This document shows, piece by piece, positions 51,300 to 59,339 of a stretch of DNA of 64,000 nt. The notes beneath the pieces were generated by a model that was not told the DNA's origin, searched no databases, and saw only the letters and a program-made list of their open reading frames with translations. Every line of letters starts with the position of its first letter. The first letter of the stretch is position 1. Both the position numbers and the translations under genes were made by a program. Source of the stretch: Paractinoplanes maris (GTDB taxonomy: Bacteria > Actinomycetota > Actinomycetes > Mycobacteriales > Micromonosporaceae); assembly GCF_023544465.1 (NCBI RefSeq), contig NZ_JALPVL010000003.1, positions 372,001-436,000 on the forward strand, in the 5' to 3' direction.

Positions 51300-52514
51300 A
51301 TGCGAGCCGTCCTCACCGACCTGTCCGTGCCGCGTTACCTGCTGACCGCCGCCTCACACCGCCTCCGCCTGCGCGTCCCCCGCGACGCCGGCGGTCTGCT
51401 CCGTCTGCGCGACGACCTGCCCGAGCCGGCGCTCCCGGACGCCCCGGGCTGGGTGCGCCTGCGGCCCGAACTGACCGGCATCTGCGGCAGTGACGTCGGC
51501 GTCGCCCACGCCAAGTCGTCACTGGTGCTCAGCGCGTTCTACACCGCCCGCCACCAGATCCTCGGCCACGAGATCGTCGCCGTCACCGACGAGGGCCGGC
51601 GCGTCGTCGTCGACCCGATCGTCTCCTGCGCCCACCGCGGCTTCGCGCCCTGCCGGTCCTGCACCGACGGTTTCCCGTACGTCTGCGAGCGTTTCGACGA
51701 ACCCGGGGTCGCCGGTTGCCGCGCTCCCGGGCTCGGTTTCGACGCCGCACTCGGCGGTGGCTGGGGCGAGCAGCTGGTCGCCCACGAATCGCAGCTGCAC
51801 CCGGTCGGCGACCTGCCGTCGGCGCGGGCCGTGCTGGCCGAGCCCACCTCGATCGCCCTGCACGCGGCGCTGCACTGGCGGCGCCGGGGCGACCGCGCCG
51901 TCGTGATCGGCCCGGGCACGATCGGGCTCCTGGTCATCGCGGCGCTGCGGCGCCTGCATCCCACCCTGGACATCACCGCCGTCGGCCCCGGCACCTTCAG
52001 TGCGGCGTACGCGCAAAGAGCCGGCGCCGATCGCACCCTGCCGCCCGGCCCCGGGGTGGTGGAAACCCTGGCCGGTCTGCACGGCGGCCGGGTCATCCGG
52101 CCCCGGCTGACCCGGATCCCGCTGCTCGAACAGGGCGTGGACGTGGTCTTCGACTGCGTCGGCCTGTCCTCCACCATCGACCTGGGCCTGCACCTGCTGC
52201 GCCCCAGCGGCATGCTCGTGCTGGTCGGCGCGGCCGGTAAGCAGCCGGTCGACTGGTCGCTGGTCTGGAACCGGCAGCTCACCGTGCAGGGCAGCGTGAA
52301 CTTCGGCCCCGAGCCCACCCTCGGCGGCCGCCACACCATGACCCAGGCCGTCGAGTGGCTGTCCGACCCGTCCTTCCCGGTCGACGGCCTGGTCACCCAC
52401 GTCTACGACCTCCCCGAGTGGCGCACCGCCCTGTCCACCGCGAGCGCCGGCCCGAGCGCCTCAGCCGTCAAGGTCGCCCTACGCCCCAACCCAAGCCTGC
52501 CGCTCATCCCCTAG
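51300..52514 (+). CDS. Zinc-dependent medium-chain alcohol dehydrogenase
   Basis: 404 residues. Catalytic-zinc ligands: Cys in TGICGSD and His-Glu in LGHEIVAV. Structural-zinc cysteines are in CAHRGFAPCRSC and FPYVCERF. The NAD(P)-binding segment is VVIGPGTIGLLVIAALRRL, followed by VFDCVGLSSTIDLGL and LVLVGAAGKQP. It oxidises an unknown alcohol. ATG with a weak GAGG just upstream. Immediately after its stop begins a 17-bp minisatellite, so the gene end is next to repeat DNA. Confidence 0.9.
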   Translation: MRAVLTDLSVPRYLLTAASHRLRLRVPRDAGGLLRLRDDLPEPALPDAPGWVRLRPELTGICGSDVGVAHAKSSLVLSAFYTARHQILGHEIVAVTDEGRRVVVDPIVSCAHRGFAPCRSCTDGFPYVCERFDEPGVAGCRAPGLGFDAALGGGWGEQLVAHESQLHPVGDLPSARAVLAEPTSIALHAALHWRRRGDRAVVIGPGTIGLLVIAALRRLHPTLDITAVGPGTFSAAYAQRAGADRTLPPGPGVVETLAGLHGGRVIRPRLTRIPLLEQGVDVVFDCVGLSSTIDLGLHLLRPSGMLVLVGAAGKQPVDWSLVWNRQLTVQGSVNFGPEPTLGGRHTMTQAVEWLSDPSFPVDGLVTHVYDLPEWRTALSTASAGPSASAVKVALRPNPSLPLIP

Positions 52515-52797
52515 TCCACAGCTCGCCCCATAGCCGGCCCCATCCACAGCCGGGCTCATCCACCGCTCGGCCTTCCACAGCCGGGCAGCATCCACAGCTG
52601 GTCGGCGTCCACAGCCGGGCCCCATCCACGGCCGCCCAGCATCCACAGCCGCGCAGCGTCCACAGCCGGGCAGCATCCACAGCCGGGCCCCATCCACAGA
52701 CGGGCCCCATCCACAGCCGCCAGCATCCACAGCCGCGCAGCGTCCACAGCCGGGCAGCATCCACAGCGGGCCCCATCCACAGCCGGGCAGCATCGAC
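52515..52797. repeat. 17-bp tandem array (minisatellite), about 16 copies
   Basis: Unit CATCCACAGCCGGGCAG repeated almost without spacing. The TCCAC cores step by 17 bp (with three 16-bp steps) from 52574 to 52793, with degenerate copies at 52515-52559. A four-copy block recurs 84 bp downstream (52642 and 52726). Because 17 is not a multiple of three, long spurious frames open on the minus strand. Each copy holds TCCACA, the core of an actinobacterial DnaA box (TTGTCCACA). Confidence 0.9.
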
Positions 52798-52818
52798 TCT
52801 CTGGTCGGAAGACAAAAG

Positions 52819-52852
52819 CCGCCCGGCCCAGCTCGGAATCTGGGCCGGGCGG
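52819..52852 (-). terminator. Rho-independent terminator of the LALTG protein gene
   Basis: 13-bp perfect stem (CCGCCCGGCCCAG / CTGGGCCGGGCGG, 8-nt loop). On the minus strand it is followed by CTTTTGTC, a T tail, and it lies about 25 nt after the stop of the gene ending at 52877. Confidence 0.85.
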
Positions 52853-52876
52853 ATCAGGATCCCGGGGTAGTAAGCG

Positions 52877-53851
52877 TCAGGCGACGAACTTCGTGCGGCG
52901 CCGACGGGTGATCAGGTAGCCGCCCGCCCCGGCCAGCAGGAGCACGAGGCCGCCGCCGGCCACCAGCGCGGTGTTCGAGCCGGTGAGGGCCAGTCCGCCA
53001 CCACTGCCGCCCTGACCGTCGGCCGGGGGCGTCGTCGCCGGCACGCCGGCCGCCGGGTCGGTCGCGGTCGGCGTCACGGTCGCGGTCGTGGTCGGCGAGC
53101 TCGGCGCCGGATCCGAGGTCGTGGTAGCCGTCCCGGTAGGCTCCGGCGAGTCCGAGGCCTCGGGCGACGAGGGGTGGCCCGGCGGGTCCGTGGGCGGCGT
53201 CGCGATGGTCGGCGTCGGCGTCGCCGTCCGGAGAACGAAGTAGAAGGCAACCCCCGCCCGCGGGTTGGAGTCGCCCTCCCCCGCCGGGACGGGCAGGTCC
53301 GCCTTGCTCAGCGACAGCGGCACCTTGGTCCCCTTGACCGGCTCGCGGCCGCCCTGCGACGGCGCGCTCTGGGCCAGGTCGTGGATGCCGCCGCGCTCCG
53401 AGGCGTACGCCTTCGGGTACCACGTGATGTTCAGCGAGTGCGGATATTTGATGCGGATCGCGTCGGCCCGGCCCGCGATACTCAGCGGCGACAGCAGATA
53501 TGAGGTGGCGGCCTGCAGGTCCGAGTCGAACTCGCACCAGGCGCCGTCGACCCCGTCATCGCCGTAGTACTCGCAGTTGGTCCAGTCGCGCGGCAGTTCC
53601 ATCTCGCCGGTGATGTAGAGGTCGACCACGACCCCGCGCACGGGAGCGGCGCCGACGTTGGCGATGCCCGCCTTCACCGGAAGCGACTCGCCCGCGTGGA
53701 ACGGCCGGTAGGTCTGCTGGTCGCCCGCGCTCGCGTTGGCCAGCGCCACCAGCTGCGGCGGCTCGTCGGCGGCGGCGGCCCACGCCGTCGATGGCATGGC
53801 GAGCATGGCAGCGGTGACGGCGGTGCCGCCGAGCGCGCGGATCAGATTCAT
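52877..53851 (-). CDS. LALTG-anchored surface protein (sortase E substrate)
   Basis: 324 residues. Signal peptide (1-25, ending AWA), a beta-rich domain (LPVKAGIANVGAAPVRGVVV, LPRDWTNCEYYGDD), then a long Thr/Pro/Ser-rich stalk (about residues 208-285) and a C-terminal cell-wall sorting signal LALTG, hydrophobic VLLLLAGAGGYLI, RRRR tail. LAXTG is the class E sortase motif of actinomycetes. No sortase gene is next to it. Function of the exposed domain unknown. It is followed by its own terminator. Confidence 0.88.
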   Translation of the reverse strand: MNLIRALGGTAVTAAMLAMPSTAWAAAADEPPQLVALANASAGDQQTYRPFHAGESLPVKAGIANVGAAPVRGVVVDLYITGEMELPRDWTNCEYYGDDGVDGAWCEFDSDLQAATSYLLSPLSIAGRADAIRIKYPHSLNITWYPKAYASERGGIHDLAQSAPSQGGREPVKGTKVPLSLSKADLPVPAGEGDSNPRAGVAFYFVLRTATPTPTIATPPTDPPGHPSSPEASDSPEPTGTATTTSDPAPSSPTTTATVTPTATDPAAGVPATTPPADGQGGSGGGLALTGSNTALVAGGGLVLLLAGAGGYLITRRRRTKFVA

Positions 53852-54001
53852 GCAACGGCTCCCCGGTGATCAAGTCAAAGCGGGGGAACCATACAGTCGG
53901 CCGGATTCCGCCGCAGCCCCGTGCCGGTCGGCAAAGCGCCGGACCGGCGCGCGGCCGGTTGCCGGAGGCACTACCGTGTACGCCGTGGTGAAAGGCTGCG
54001 T

Positions 54002-54388
54002 ATGAGTCTCGAAAAGGTCATCTTCGGTTTCTTCGTGCTGCTCGCCGCCACCCTCAATTTCGGGTTCTTCATCGGCGACATCTCCAACGCGGCCCTGCAC
54101 AACGAGTACGAGTTGTTCGCCGCCGTGGTCGTCAACCTGATCGCGACAGTCCTCAAGTTCGGTGACCGCACCCAGATCGGCGCCGTTCACCTGGCGACCA
54201 GCCTGGTGGCCGACCTTCAGCTCATCGCGGCCACCCTGACCTGGGTCTACGCCACCCAGATCTCCTCGGCCGGGATGACCCCCGAGGCCACGGCGAGCGT
54301 CGTCTCGCTCTCCGGCGGCGCCCTGCTGGCCAACCTGGTCTCCGTCGCACTCCTGGTGATCGAGACGACGACCTTCCAACGGCGATGA
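54002..54388 (+). CDS. Small membrane protein coupled to a K+ channel (DUF6394-like)
   Basis: 128 residues with about three to four membrane helices: KVIFGFFVLLAATLNFGFFI, YELFAAVVVNLIATVLKF, HLATSLVADLQLIAATLTWV and LLANLVSVALLVIETT. The ELFAAVVVNLIATVLKFGD motif resembles the DUF6394 family (my recollection, tentative). The Shine-Dalgarno GAAAGG lies 6 nt before the ATG, and a TACCGT -10 box sits 24 nt upstream. Its stop overlaps the channel gene start, so it is probably an accessory subunit of that channel. Confidence 0.75.
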   Translation: MSLEKVIFGFFVLLAATLNFGFFIGDISNAALHNEYELFAAVVVNLIATVLKFGDRTQIGAVHLATSLVADLQLIAATLTWVYATQISSAGMTPEATASVVSLSGGALLANLVSVALLVIETTTFQRR

Positions 54389-56205
54389 GGCCGCCGACGA
54401 AGCGCCCGGCGCCCCGGGGCCGCTTCCAACGGCACACGGCGATCGCCCGCCCGGCCGAGGGTGGTTCTCCCACCGTCTTCCTGGTGCTGCGCCGCATGCG
54501 CGCGCCGCTCATCGTGCTGATCCTGATCTTCGCGATCAGCGTCTTCGGCCTCACGCTGATCCCCGGCCAGGACGCCGACGGCAACCCGGTGCGCATGGGG
54601 TTCTTCGACGCCTTCTATTTCATGAGCTACACCGCCACCACCATCGGCTACGGCGAGATCCCGCATCCCTTCACCGGCGCTCAGCGACTCTGGGTGACAC
54701 TCACCATCTACCTCACAGTGATCGGCTGGGCCTACGCCATCGGTTCGCTGCTGGCCACCCTGCGCGACCGGGCGTTCCGCGAAGCCCTCGCCCTGCGCCG
54801 CTTCTCAGGCACGATCAAGCGGATGCGCGAGCCGTTCCTGCTGGTCGTCGGTTATGGCCAGACCGGTCAGCTGCTCGGTCACGCGCTCGACGCGCTGGGC
54901 CGGCGCATGGTCGTGGTCGACCGGTCCCCCGAGCACATCGACACGCTCGACATCGACCCCTACTACTCCGACATCCCCGGTCTGGTGGCCGACGCCCGCA
55001 ACCCGCACACGCTGGGCGTCGCCGGTCTGGAGCACCCGCTCTGCGAGGGCGTCGTCGCGCTGACCGACAATGACGAGGTCAACCTGGTCGTGGCGATGAC
55101 TGCCGCGCTCGTGCGCCCCGGCCTGCCGGTCATCGCGCGCACCGTCTCGCCGGCCATCGAGCACCGCATGCGGGCGTTCGGCTCCCCCACGGTCGTCAAC
55201 CCCTTCGACCGGTACGGCGATCACCTGCGCCTGGCCCTGCACGAACCCTCGGCGTACCTGATGTTGTCCTGGCTCGTGCGGGGCGAAGGCGCGGAGATGC
55301 CCGAGCTGGGCCGCCCGCCGGCCACGGGACGCTGGGTGGTCTGCGGCTACGGGCGGTTCGGGCACAAGCTGACCGATGATCTGCGCGCCGACGGCCTCGA
55401 GGTCACCGTCATCGACCCGCACCCGCACCCGGACGCCAAGCCCGGGTTCACGATCATCGAGGGTGACGCCTCCGAGCCGTCGGTGCTGGCCGAGGCCGAC
55501 CTGCCCGGTGCCGTCGGATTCGTGGCCGGCACCGACAACGACGCCACGAACCTTTCGCTGGTGGCCGCCGCCCGAAAGGCCAACCCGTCGCTGTTCATCG
55601 GCGCCCGGCAGAACCGCCCGGCCAACGCCCCGCTGTTCGCGGCGATGGAGATCGACTGGTTGCTGGTGCCGAGCGAGATGGCCGCCCGGGAGATCTACGC
55701 CCGATTGAGTACGCCGATGTTGTGGCGCTTCCTGCAGGAGATGCCCGGGCTTGGCGACGACTGGGCGGCCGACACCCTGGAGCGGATGCGCGCCTACTGC
55801 GGGGCCAAGCTGGGCGCGCTGTGGAAGATGACGCTCTCGGCCAAGGACGCGCCCGCCGCGCAGCCGTGGTTGATCTCGGGCGTGGTGGTGGGTGACCTGC
55901 TGCGCAGCCCCCGCGACCGCGATCAGCGGCTCGACGCGGTGCCGCTCATGCTGATGCGCGACGGCGAGACGGTGCTGGGCCCCGGAGACGACGTACGGCT
56001 CCAAGTCGGTGACGAGCTCCTGATCGTCGGTCGCCCGTACTCGCGGCGGGCTTTGATCGACACCGTGACCAACCGGGTCGTGGCCGAGTATGTGCTGTCC
56101 GGCCGGGAGGTACCGGCCGGTTGGATATGGCAGCGCGTGACGGGAAAGATACCGACAGAGGTCGAAGGCACCGATTCGCCGGTGCGTTCGTCGGACGATC
56201 CATAA
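54385..56205 (+). CDS. Two-RCK potassium channel
   Basis: 606 residues. Pore: first helix APLIVLILIFAISVFGLTLI, selectivity filter TATTIGYGEIP, second helix LTIYLTVIGWAYAIGSLLAT. Two cytosolic RCK (TrkA-N/TrkA-C) units follow: the first glycine motif in LLVVGYGQTGQLLG (near residue 152) and the second in RWVVCGYGRFGHKL (near residue 316). The C-terminal TrkA-C ends with LQVGDELLIVGRPYSRRAL. It allows K+ passage gated by a nucleotide or ion. The start overlaps the preceding small membrane gene (ATGA). Confidence 0.93.
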   Translation: MRPPTKRPAPRGRFQRHTAIARPAEGGSPTVFLVLRRMRAPLIVLILIFAISVFGLTLIPGQDADGNPVRMGFFDAFYFMSYTATTIGYGEIPHPFTGAQRLWVTLTIYLTVIGWAYAIGSLLATLRDRAFREALALRRFSGTIKRMREPFLLVVGYGQTGQLLGHALDALGRRMVVVDRSPEHIDTLDIDPYYSDIPGLVADARNPHTLGVAGLEHPLCEGVVALTDNDEVNLVVAMTAALVRPGLPVIARTVSPAIEHRMRAFGSPTVVNPFDRYGDHLRLALHEPSAYLMLSWLVRGEGAEMPELGRPPATGRWVVCGYGRFGHKLTDDLRADGLEVTVIDPHPHPDAKPGFTIIEGDASEPSVLAEADLPGAVGFVAGTDNDATNLSLVAAARKANPSLFIGARQNRPANAPLFAAMEIDWLLVPSEMAAREIYARLSTPMLWRFLQEMPGLGDDWAADTLERMRAYCGAKLGALWKMTLSAKDAPAAQPWLISGVVVGDLLRSPRDRDQRLDAVPLMLMRDGETVLGPGDDVRLQVGDELLIVGRPYSRRALIDTVTNRVVAEYVLSGREVPAGWIWQRVTGKIPTEVEGTDSPVRSSDDP

Positions 56206-56347
56206 GACAATCGGACATAAATCCCTCATGCAAGCGCACATGCACGTGCAGACGCCCTTGTGCAGATGCAACGCACCGCGCACGATGGACGCCAGCGTTC
56301 CACATTTCCATCCTGCGGCCGGCGGCCGCCCGGCCCCGCGAGGTGAG

Positions 56348-56593
56348 ATGACCATCGACAACCGATCCGCGGGCACGATCTGGACCTTCGCCGAGGAGGA
56401 CTATCGCTACGGCGCCGGCCCCCTGCGGCTGCGCATCGACCGCGTGCTGGCCGGCGCTCCGGTGCATCAGGACAACGACCTCTGGTATGAGGTGGAGGGC
56501 GTCGAGGTCAGCGACCAGGGCCGGGTGGTCGGGCCCCGCCGCGCGACAGTACGAGCGTCCCGGCTCCCGACGATCCGCCGAGGCCCGACGTGA
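56348..56593 (+). CDS. Small protein of unknown function, 81 aa
   Basis: Starts MTIDNRSAGTIWTFAEEDYR, with YGAGPLRLRIDRVLAG and DNDLWYEVEGVEVSDQGR forming a beta-rich core and a basic C-terminal tail. GAGGTGAG precedes the ATG. Its stop codon lies in the first unit of a 19-bp tandem repeat. No family recognised. Confidence 0.65.
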   Translation: MTIDNRSAGTIWTFAEEDYRYGAGPLRLRIDRVLAGAPVHQDNDLWYEVEGVEVSDQGRVVGPRRATVRASRLPTIRRGPT

Positions 56594-56685
56594 CTCCGCC
56601 AGGCCAAGCTGACTCCGCCAGGCCGAGCTGACTCCGCGGGGCCAAGCTGACTCCGCCGGGCCGAGCTGACTTCGCCGGCTCCTAC
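56591..56685. repeat. 19-bp tandem repeat, five copies, between converging genes
   Basis: Unit CTGACTCCGCCAGGCCAAG, with TGACT cores at 56591, 56610, 56629, 56648 and 56667, that is every 19 bp. The array covers the ends of two converging genes (stops at 56593 and 56682). Confidence 0.85.
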
Positions 56686-56990
56686 GTGACGAAGATGGCC
56701 ACTTCGTCGTGGACGACGCGCTCGTCCCACCGGGTCAGCACGGTGCGGGCTTCCTCGGCGACCACGGCGAACTCGTAGTCGTCGCCGGCGAAGACCCGGA
56801 TCCCGTCGACGTCGGTGAAGAACGTGATCGAGGTGAAGCGCACCTCGTCACCGTCCTGGTGCCGGAGCAACCGCGCGCCCCGGAAACCGGGGATGCCGCG
56901 CAGTTCGCCGGCCACCACCGTCGCGTAGTGCCGCTGATATTCGTCAGCCTCCGACGCCTTGGTCCAGCCTCGCCAGGTCCGCGCGATCAT
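56682..56990 (-). CDS. Antibiotic-biosynthesis-monooxygenase-like (ABM) protein
   Basis: 102-residue dimeric alpha/beta barrel protein: MIARTWRGWTKASEADEYQR at the N-terminus, LRGIPGFRGARLLRHQDGDE, VRFTSITFFTDVDGIRVFAG. The fold is that of ABM-type or similar small oxygenases and stress proteins. GAGGGGG precedes the ATG. The C-terminus runs into the 19-bp repeat. Substrate unknown. Confidence 0.78.
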   Translation of the reverse strand: MIARTWRGWTKASEADEYQRHYATVVAGELRGIPGFRGARLLRHQDGDEVRFTSITFFTDVDGIRVFAGDDYEFAVVAEEARTVLTRWDERVVHDEVAIFVT

Positions 56991-57481
56991 GCCACTGCCC
57001 CCTCGTCGGTCCACCCGAGACCTCAGCATCCCGGCTGGGCGCCGAAAGGGATAGGTGCTGATACGACAGCCGCTGTTCGCGACCATGGCCGGAGCCCCCG
57101 GCTGAGACGGCGGGCGTAGTGGACTCGATCCCCACCTCCGCGTACGCCGGTGTCAGCTCCGTCCACGACTCGGGACCGGCCGCCGCCTCGCCGCCGAGCG
57201 ACCGCGCGAGATCCTCGAGGTGAGCCTGCCATCCGGCCCCATGGAAGTGGAGGCGTTCCCGCGACAGGCCGCGCTCCTCGACCACCAGCCGCGTTCCGCG
57301 GCCCTCCTCGGTCAGCCAGGCCTCGATCCGGGCCTCGTCGTCGGTGTCCGGCTCAGTGGTGATCAGCAAGTGGTGTGGCCTGTCGCAGACGTCGATGCGC
57401 CCGGGCCCGGTCCAGGACATCGTCGACGCGCACCGCTCCCCGCGTTTCGTCGAGCGATCGCATGGTTCCGACGATCTTCAC
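56944..57481 (-). pseudogene. SRPBCC-family (AHSA1-like) gene with internal deletion
   Basis: The 5' part (GTG at 57481, reading VKIVGTMRSLDETRGAVRVD) and the 3' part (SWTGPGRIDVCDRPHHLLI, TEPDTDDEARIEAWLTEEG, VVEERGLSRERLHFHGAGWQ) are in different frames. A middle block of about 40 codons is absent. In the family it carries the strand with DVWSALTDPxRLARW. The frameshift and deletion make the protein non-functional. Its start overlaps the arsR remnant stop (GTGA), as in intact pairs. Confidence 0.8.
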
Positions 57482-57735
57482 TTTCGCTCCTTCTTTCCTC
57501 GGGCGATCTCCGTGTGCAGGGCGTCCAGTCGATTCCGCCAGAGCGCCCGGTACGGCTCCAGCCACTGATCCACCTCGACCAGCGCCTCCGGCCGCAGGGC
57601 GTAGATGCGGCGCTGCGCATCCTGGCGTACGCCGACCAGTCCCACCTCCCGCGGCACCCGCAGGTGCCGGGACACCCCCGGGCGGGAGATCGGAAGGGCC
57701 TCCGCGAGCTCGCCGGCTGTCGCCGGGTGACCGAA
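57478..57735 (-). pseudogene. ArsR-family regulator, 5' truncated
   Basis: The remaining sequence, AGELAEALPISRPGVSRHLR, then GLVGVRQDAQRRIYALRPEA and EVDQWLEPYRALWRNRLDAL, matches the C-terminal two thirds of an ArsR regulator. The N-terminal helix (about 20 residues with DPTRRAIVELL) is missing. The frame runs directly out of the DedA stop codon and has no ATG or GTG before 57675. In intact genomes this regulator controls the downstream SRPBCC gene. Confidence 0.8.
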
Positions 57736-57750
57736 TGACGACTGTCGTGC

Positions 57751-58401
57751 TCAGGCGGCCAGGGCCACGGACGAGCGGCGCGGGCGGCGAAGGCGGCGAA
57801 GGCGGCGGGCCGCGATCGGCACCACGCCGAGGCAGGTGGCGCCGACGGCGGTCAGGAGCAGGCCCAGGCCGTCGGTGGCGTCGGCGCCCGCGGTCAACAG
57901 GCCCACCCCGGCGAAGGCACCGACCCACAGCATGGTGCCGAGACCCGACCAGAGGACGAACCGGCCGAACGGCATGCGCACGACGCCGGCCACGATCGGG
58001 ACGACCGCGTGCACGACGGCCACGAAGCGGACCGCCACCAGCGCGGGGGCTCCCCGGTCACGCAGGTAGGCCTCGGCCCGGTCGAAACGGGCGGCGCCGA
58101 TGCGGCGGCCCAGCCGGGTCGAGCGCAGCCGGGGCCCGAAGACGCGGCCCACCGCATAACCGGCCATCTGCCCGGCCAGCGCACCGGCCGTGCCCACGGC
58201 CAGGACGGCGGCGAACCCGGCCGGCCCGTCGGGCAGCGACCCGGCCAGCATGACCACCGACTCGCCCGGCACGAGCAGCCCGGCCAGGAAGGTCATCTCG
58301 ACGGCGGCGGACAGGAACGTGAAGACCAGCACCGTCCACCTGTCGAGAGTGGACAGCCAGTCGACGAAGGCGGTGGCGGCGTTCAACACATCGGTGAGCA
58401 C
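57751..58401 (-). CDS. DedA-family membrane protein
   Basis: 216 residues with about five to six membrane segments. Family motifs: GLLVPGESVVMLAGSL near residue 41, GAALAGQ-like QMAGYAVGRVFGPRL, FDRAEAYLRDRGAPALVAVR and FVAVVHAVVPIVAGVVRMPF, with the His/Arg pair of DedA proteins. These transport lipids across the membrane or maintain proton motive force. The GTG start lies in the stem of a 15-bp perfect hairpin. The stop is followed by the arsR remnant. Confidence 0.9.
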   Translation of the reverse strand: MLTDVLNAATAFVDWLSTLDRWTVLVFTFLSAAVEMTFLAGLLVPGESVVMLAGSLPDGPAGFAAVLAVGTAGALAGQMAGYAVGRVFGPRLRSTRLGRRIGAARFDRAEAYLRDRGAPALVAVRFVAVVHAVVPIVAGVVRMPFGRFVLWSGLGTMLWVGAFAGVGLLTAGADATDGLGLLLTAVGATCLGVVPIAARRLRRLRRPRRSSVALAA

Positions 58402-58431
58402 GGGATCAGCCTGTCAATCCCGTGCTCACCG
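58392..58431 (-). promoter_or_regulatory. 15-bp perfect inverted repeat covering the DedA start codon
   Basis: CGGTGAGCACGGGAT, 10-nt loop, ATCCCGTGCTCACCG. The start codon (58399-58401) is inside one arm, so the mRNA would hide it. As DNA it could be a repressor operator. Confidence 0.7.
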
Positions 58432-58466
58432 AACCATCCGGCCATACCCCTAGTTACCCCTGAGGT

Positions 58467-59267
58467 TCACCGTTGCACGATCGGGGTGGTCAGGACCTGA
58501 TCGGCCGGGCGCGCACCGAGATCGCGCGGCGCGGGCCGCCAGGCGTCGCGGTCGAACACGATCAGGGCGGCCGCGATCACGACCCAGGCGTAGAGGCCGA
58601 GGGTCAGCACGCTGTCGATGTCCCGTCCCTCGTACCCGAAGGTCTCGGTCGTAATGGTGCCCTGGACCACGTGGAAGAGCATGACCAGGAGCACGCTGCC
58701 GTTCGAGCGGCGGAAGAGCCAGCAGTACACGAACGTGATGACGAAGGTGGTGAGCAGGCCGGCCCAGCCGACCCGGTTGCCCTGTCCCGAGACGACCAGG
58801 GGCAGGTGCCAGATCGCCGCGAGCACCCCGAGCACGGCCGCCGAGAGCAGCGGCGCGAAGCGGGTGTCCAGCCGGGGCAGGGCGAAACCACGCCAGCCGG
58901 GCTCCTCGCCGAGCGGGCCGTCGAGTGGGTTGATCCACCGCAGAGCGAACAGGATGGTGATGTCGGCCCAGGCGAGGTTCCAGGAGGCGCCGCCGTGGAT
59001 GGCCGCGGTGGCAAAGATGACGAGCAGGGGCAGGGCCACCGCGGCGACGTAGCAGTACCACGGGACGCGCCAGCGGATCATCCGGCTGCCGAGGTCGCGC
59101 AGGGTGCCGGTGACGGCCGCGACGATGAGCGCGGCGACCAGCGGCGCGCACGGCAGCATGGCGGTGTCCTCGATGCCGAACGGCCACGGCGACCAGCCGA
59201 TCGCGAAGGCCAGGACGAAGAACGTGACGAGCGGGTGGCGGCGGATCGCCGCGGCGAATGTTGTCAT
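58467..59267 (-). CDS. CPBP-family intramembrane metalloprotease
   Basis: 266 residues with about seven membrane segments. Motif 1 EEPGWRGFALPRL (residues 121-133), with the glutamates and Arg of the family, then HLP in IWHLPLVV and the His in LVMLFHVVQGT. These proteases (CAAX-like) act on prenylated or other membrane peptides, and some in actinomycetes give immunity to peptides. GAGGG precedes the ATG. It stands divergent from the frameshifted kinase gene. Confidence 0.88.
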   Translation of the reverse strand: MTTFAAAIRRHPLVTFFVLAFAIGWSPWPFGIEDTAMLPCAPLVAALIVAAVTGTLRDLGSRMIRWRVPWYCYVAAVALPLLVIFATAAIHGGASWNLAWADITILFALRWINPLDGPLGEEPGWRGFALPRLDTRFAPLLSAAVLGVLAAIWHLPLVVSGQGNRVGWAGLLTTFVITFVYCWLFRRSNGSVLLVMLFHVVQGTITTETFGYEGRDIDSVLTLGLYAWVVIAAALIVFDRDAWRPAPRDLGARPADQVLTTPIVQR

Positions 59268-59339
59268 GCCCTCACGGTCGTCGCCCCGGCTTCCCGGGAA
59301 CACCGTGCTCACCCGTTGTCCACAGGGCGGGTTTCTGGC

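Noticed and set aside
52515..52797. CRISPR array
   Set aside because: The units follow each other without unique spacers, are only 17 bp long and no cas gene is present.
52479..52815. Open frames on the minus strand through the 17-bp array (Trp/Gly/Cys-rich proteins)
   Set aside because: All three frames are open because the unit has no stop. The protein is only a 17-residue repeat and has no Shine-Dalgarno.
53985..54005. Seven-codon upstream peptide (VVKGCV) before the small channel-coupled gene
   Set aside because: It begins with GTG near the predicted transcription start and contains the Shine-Dalgarno of the real gene, so it is more simply the 5' leader.
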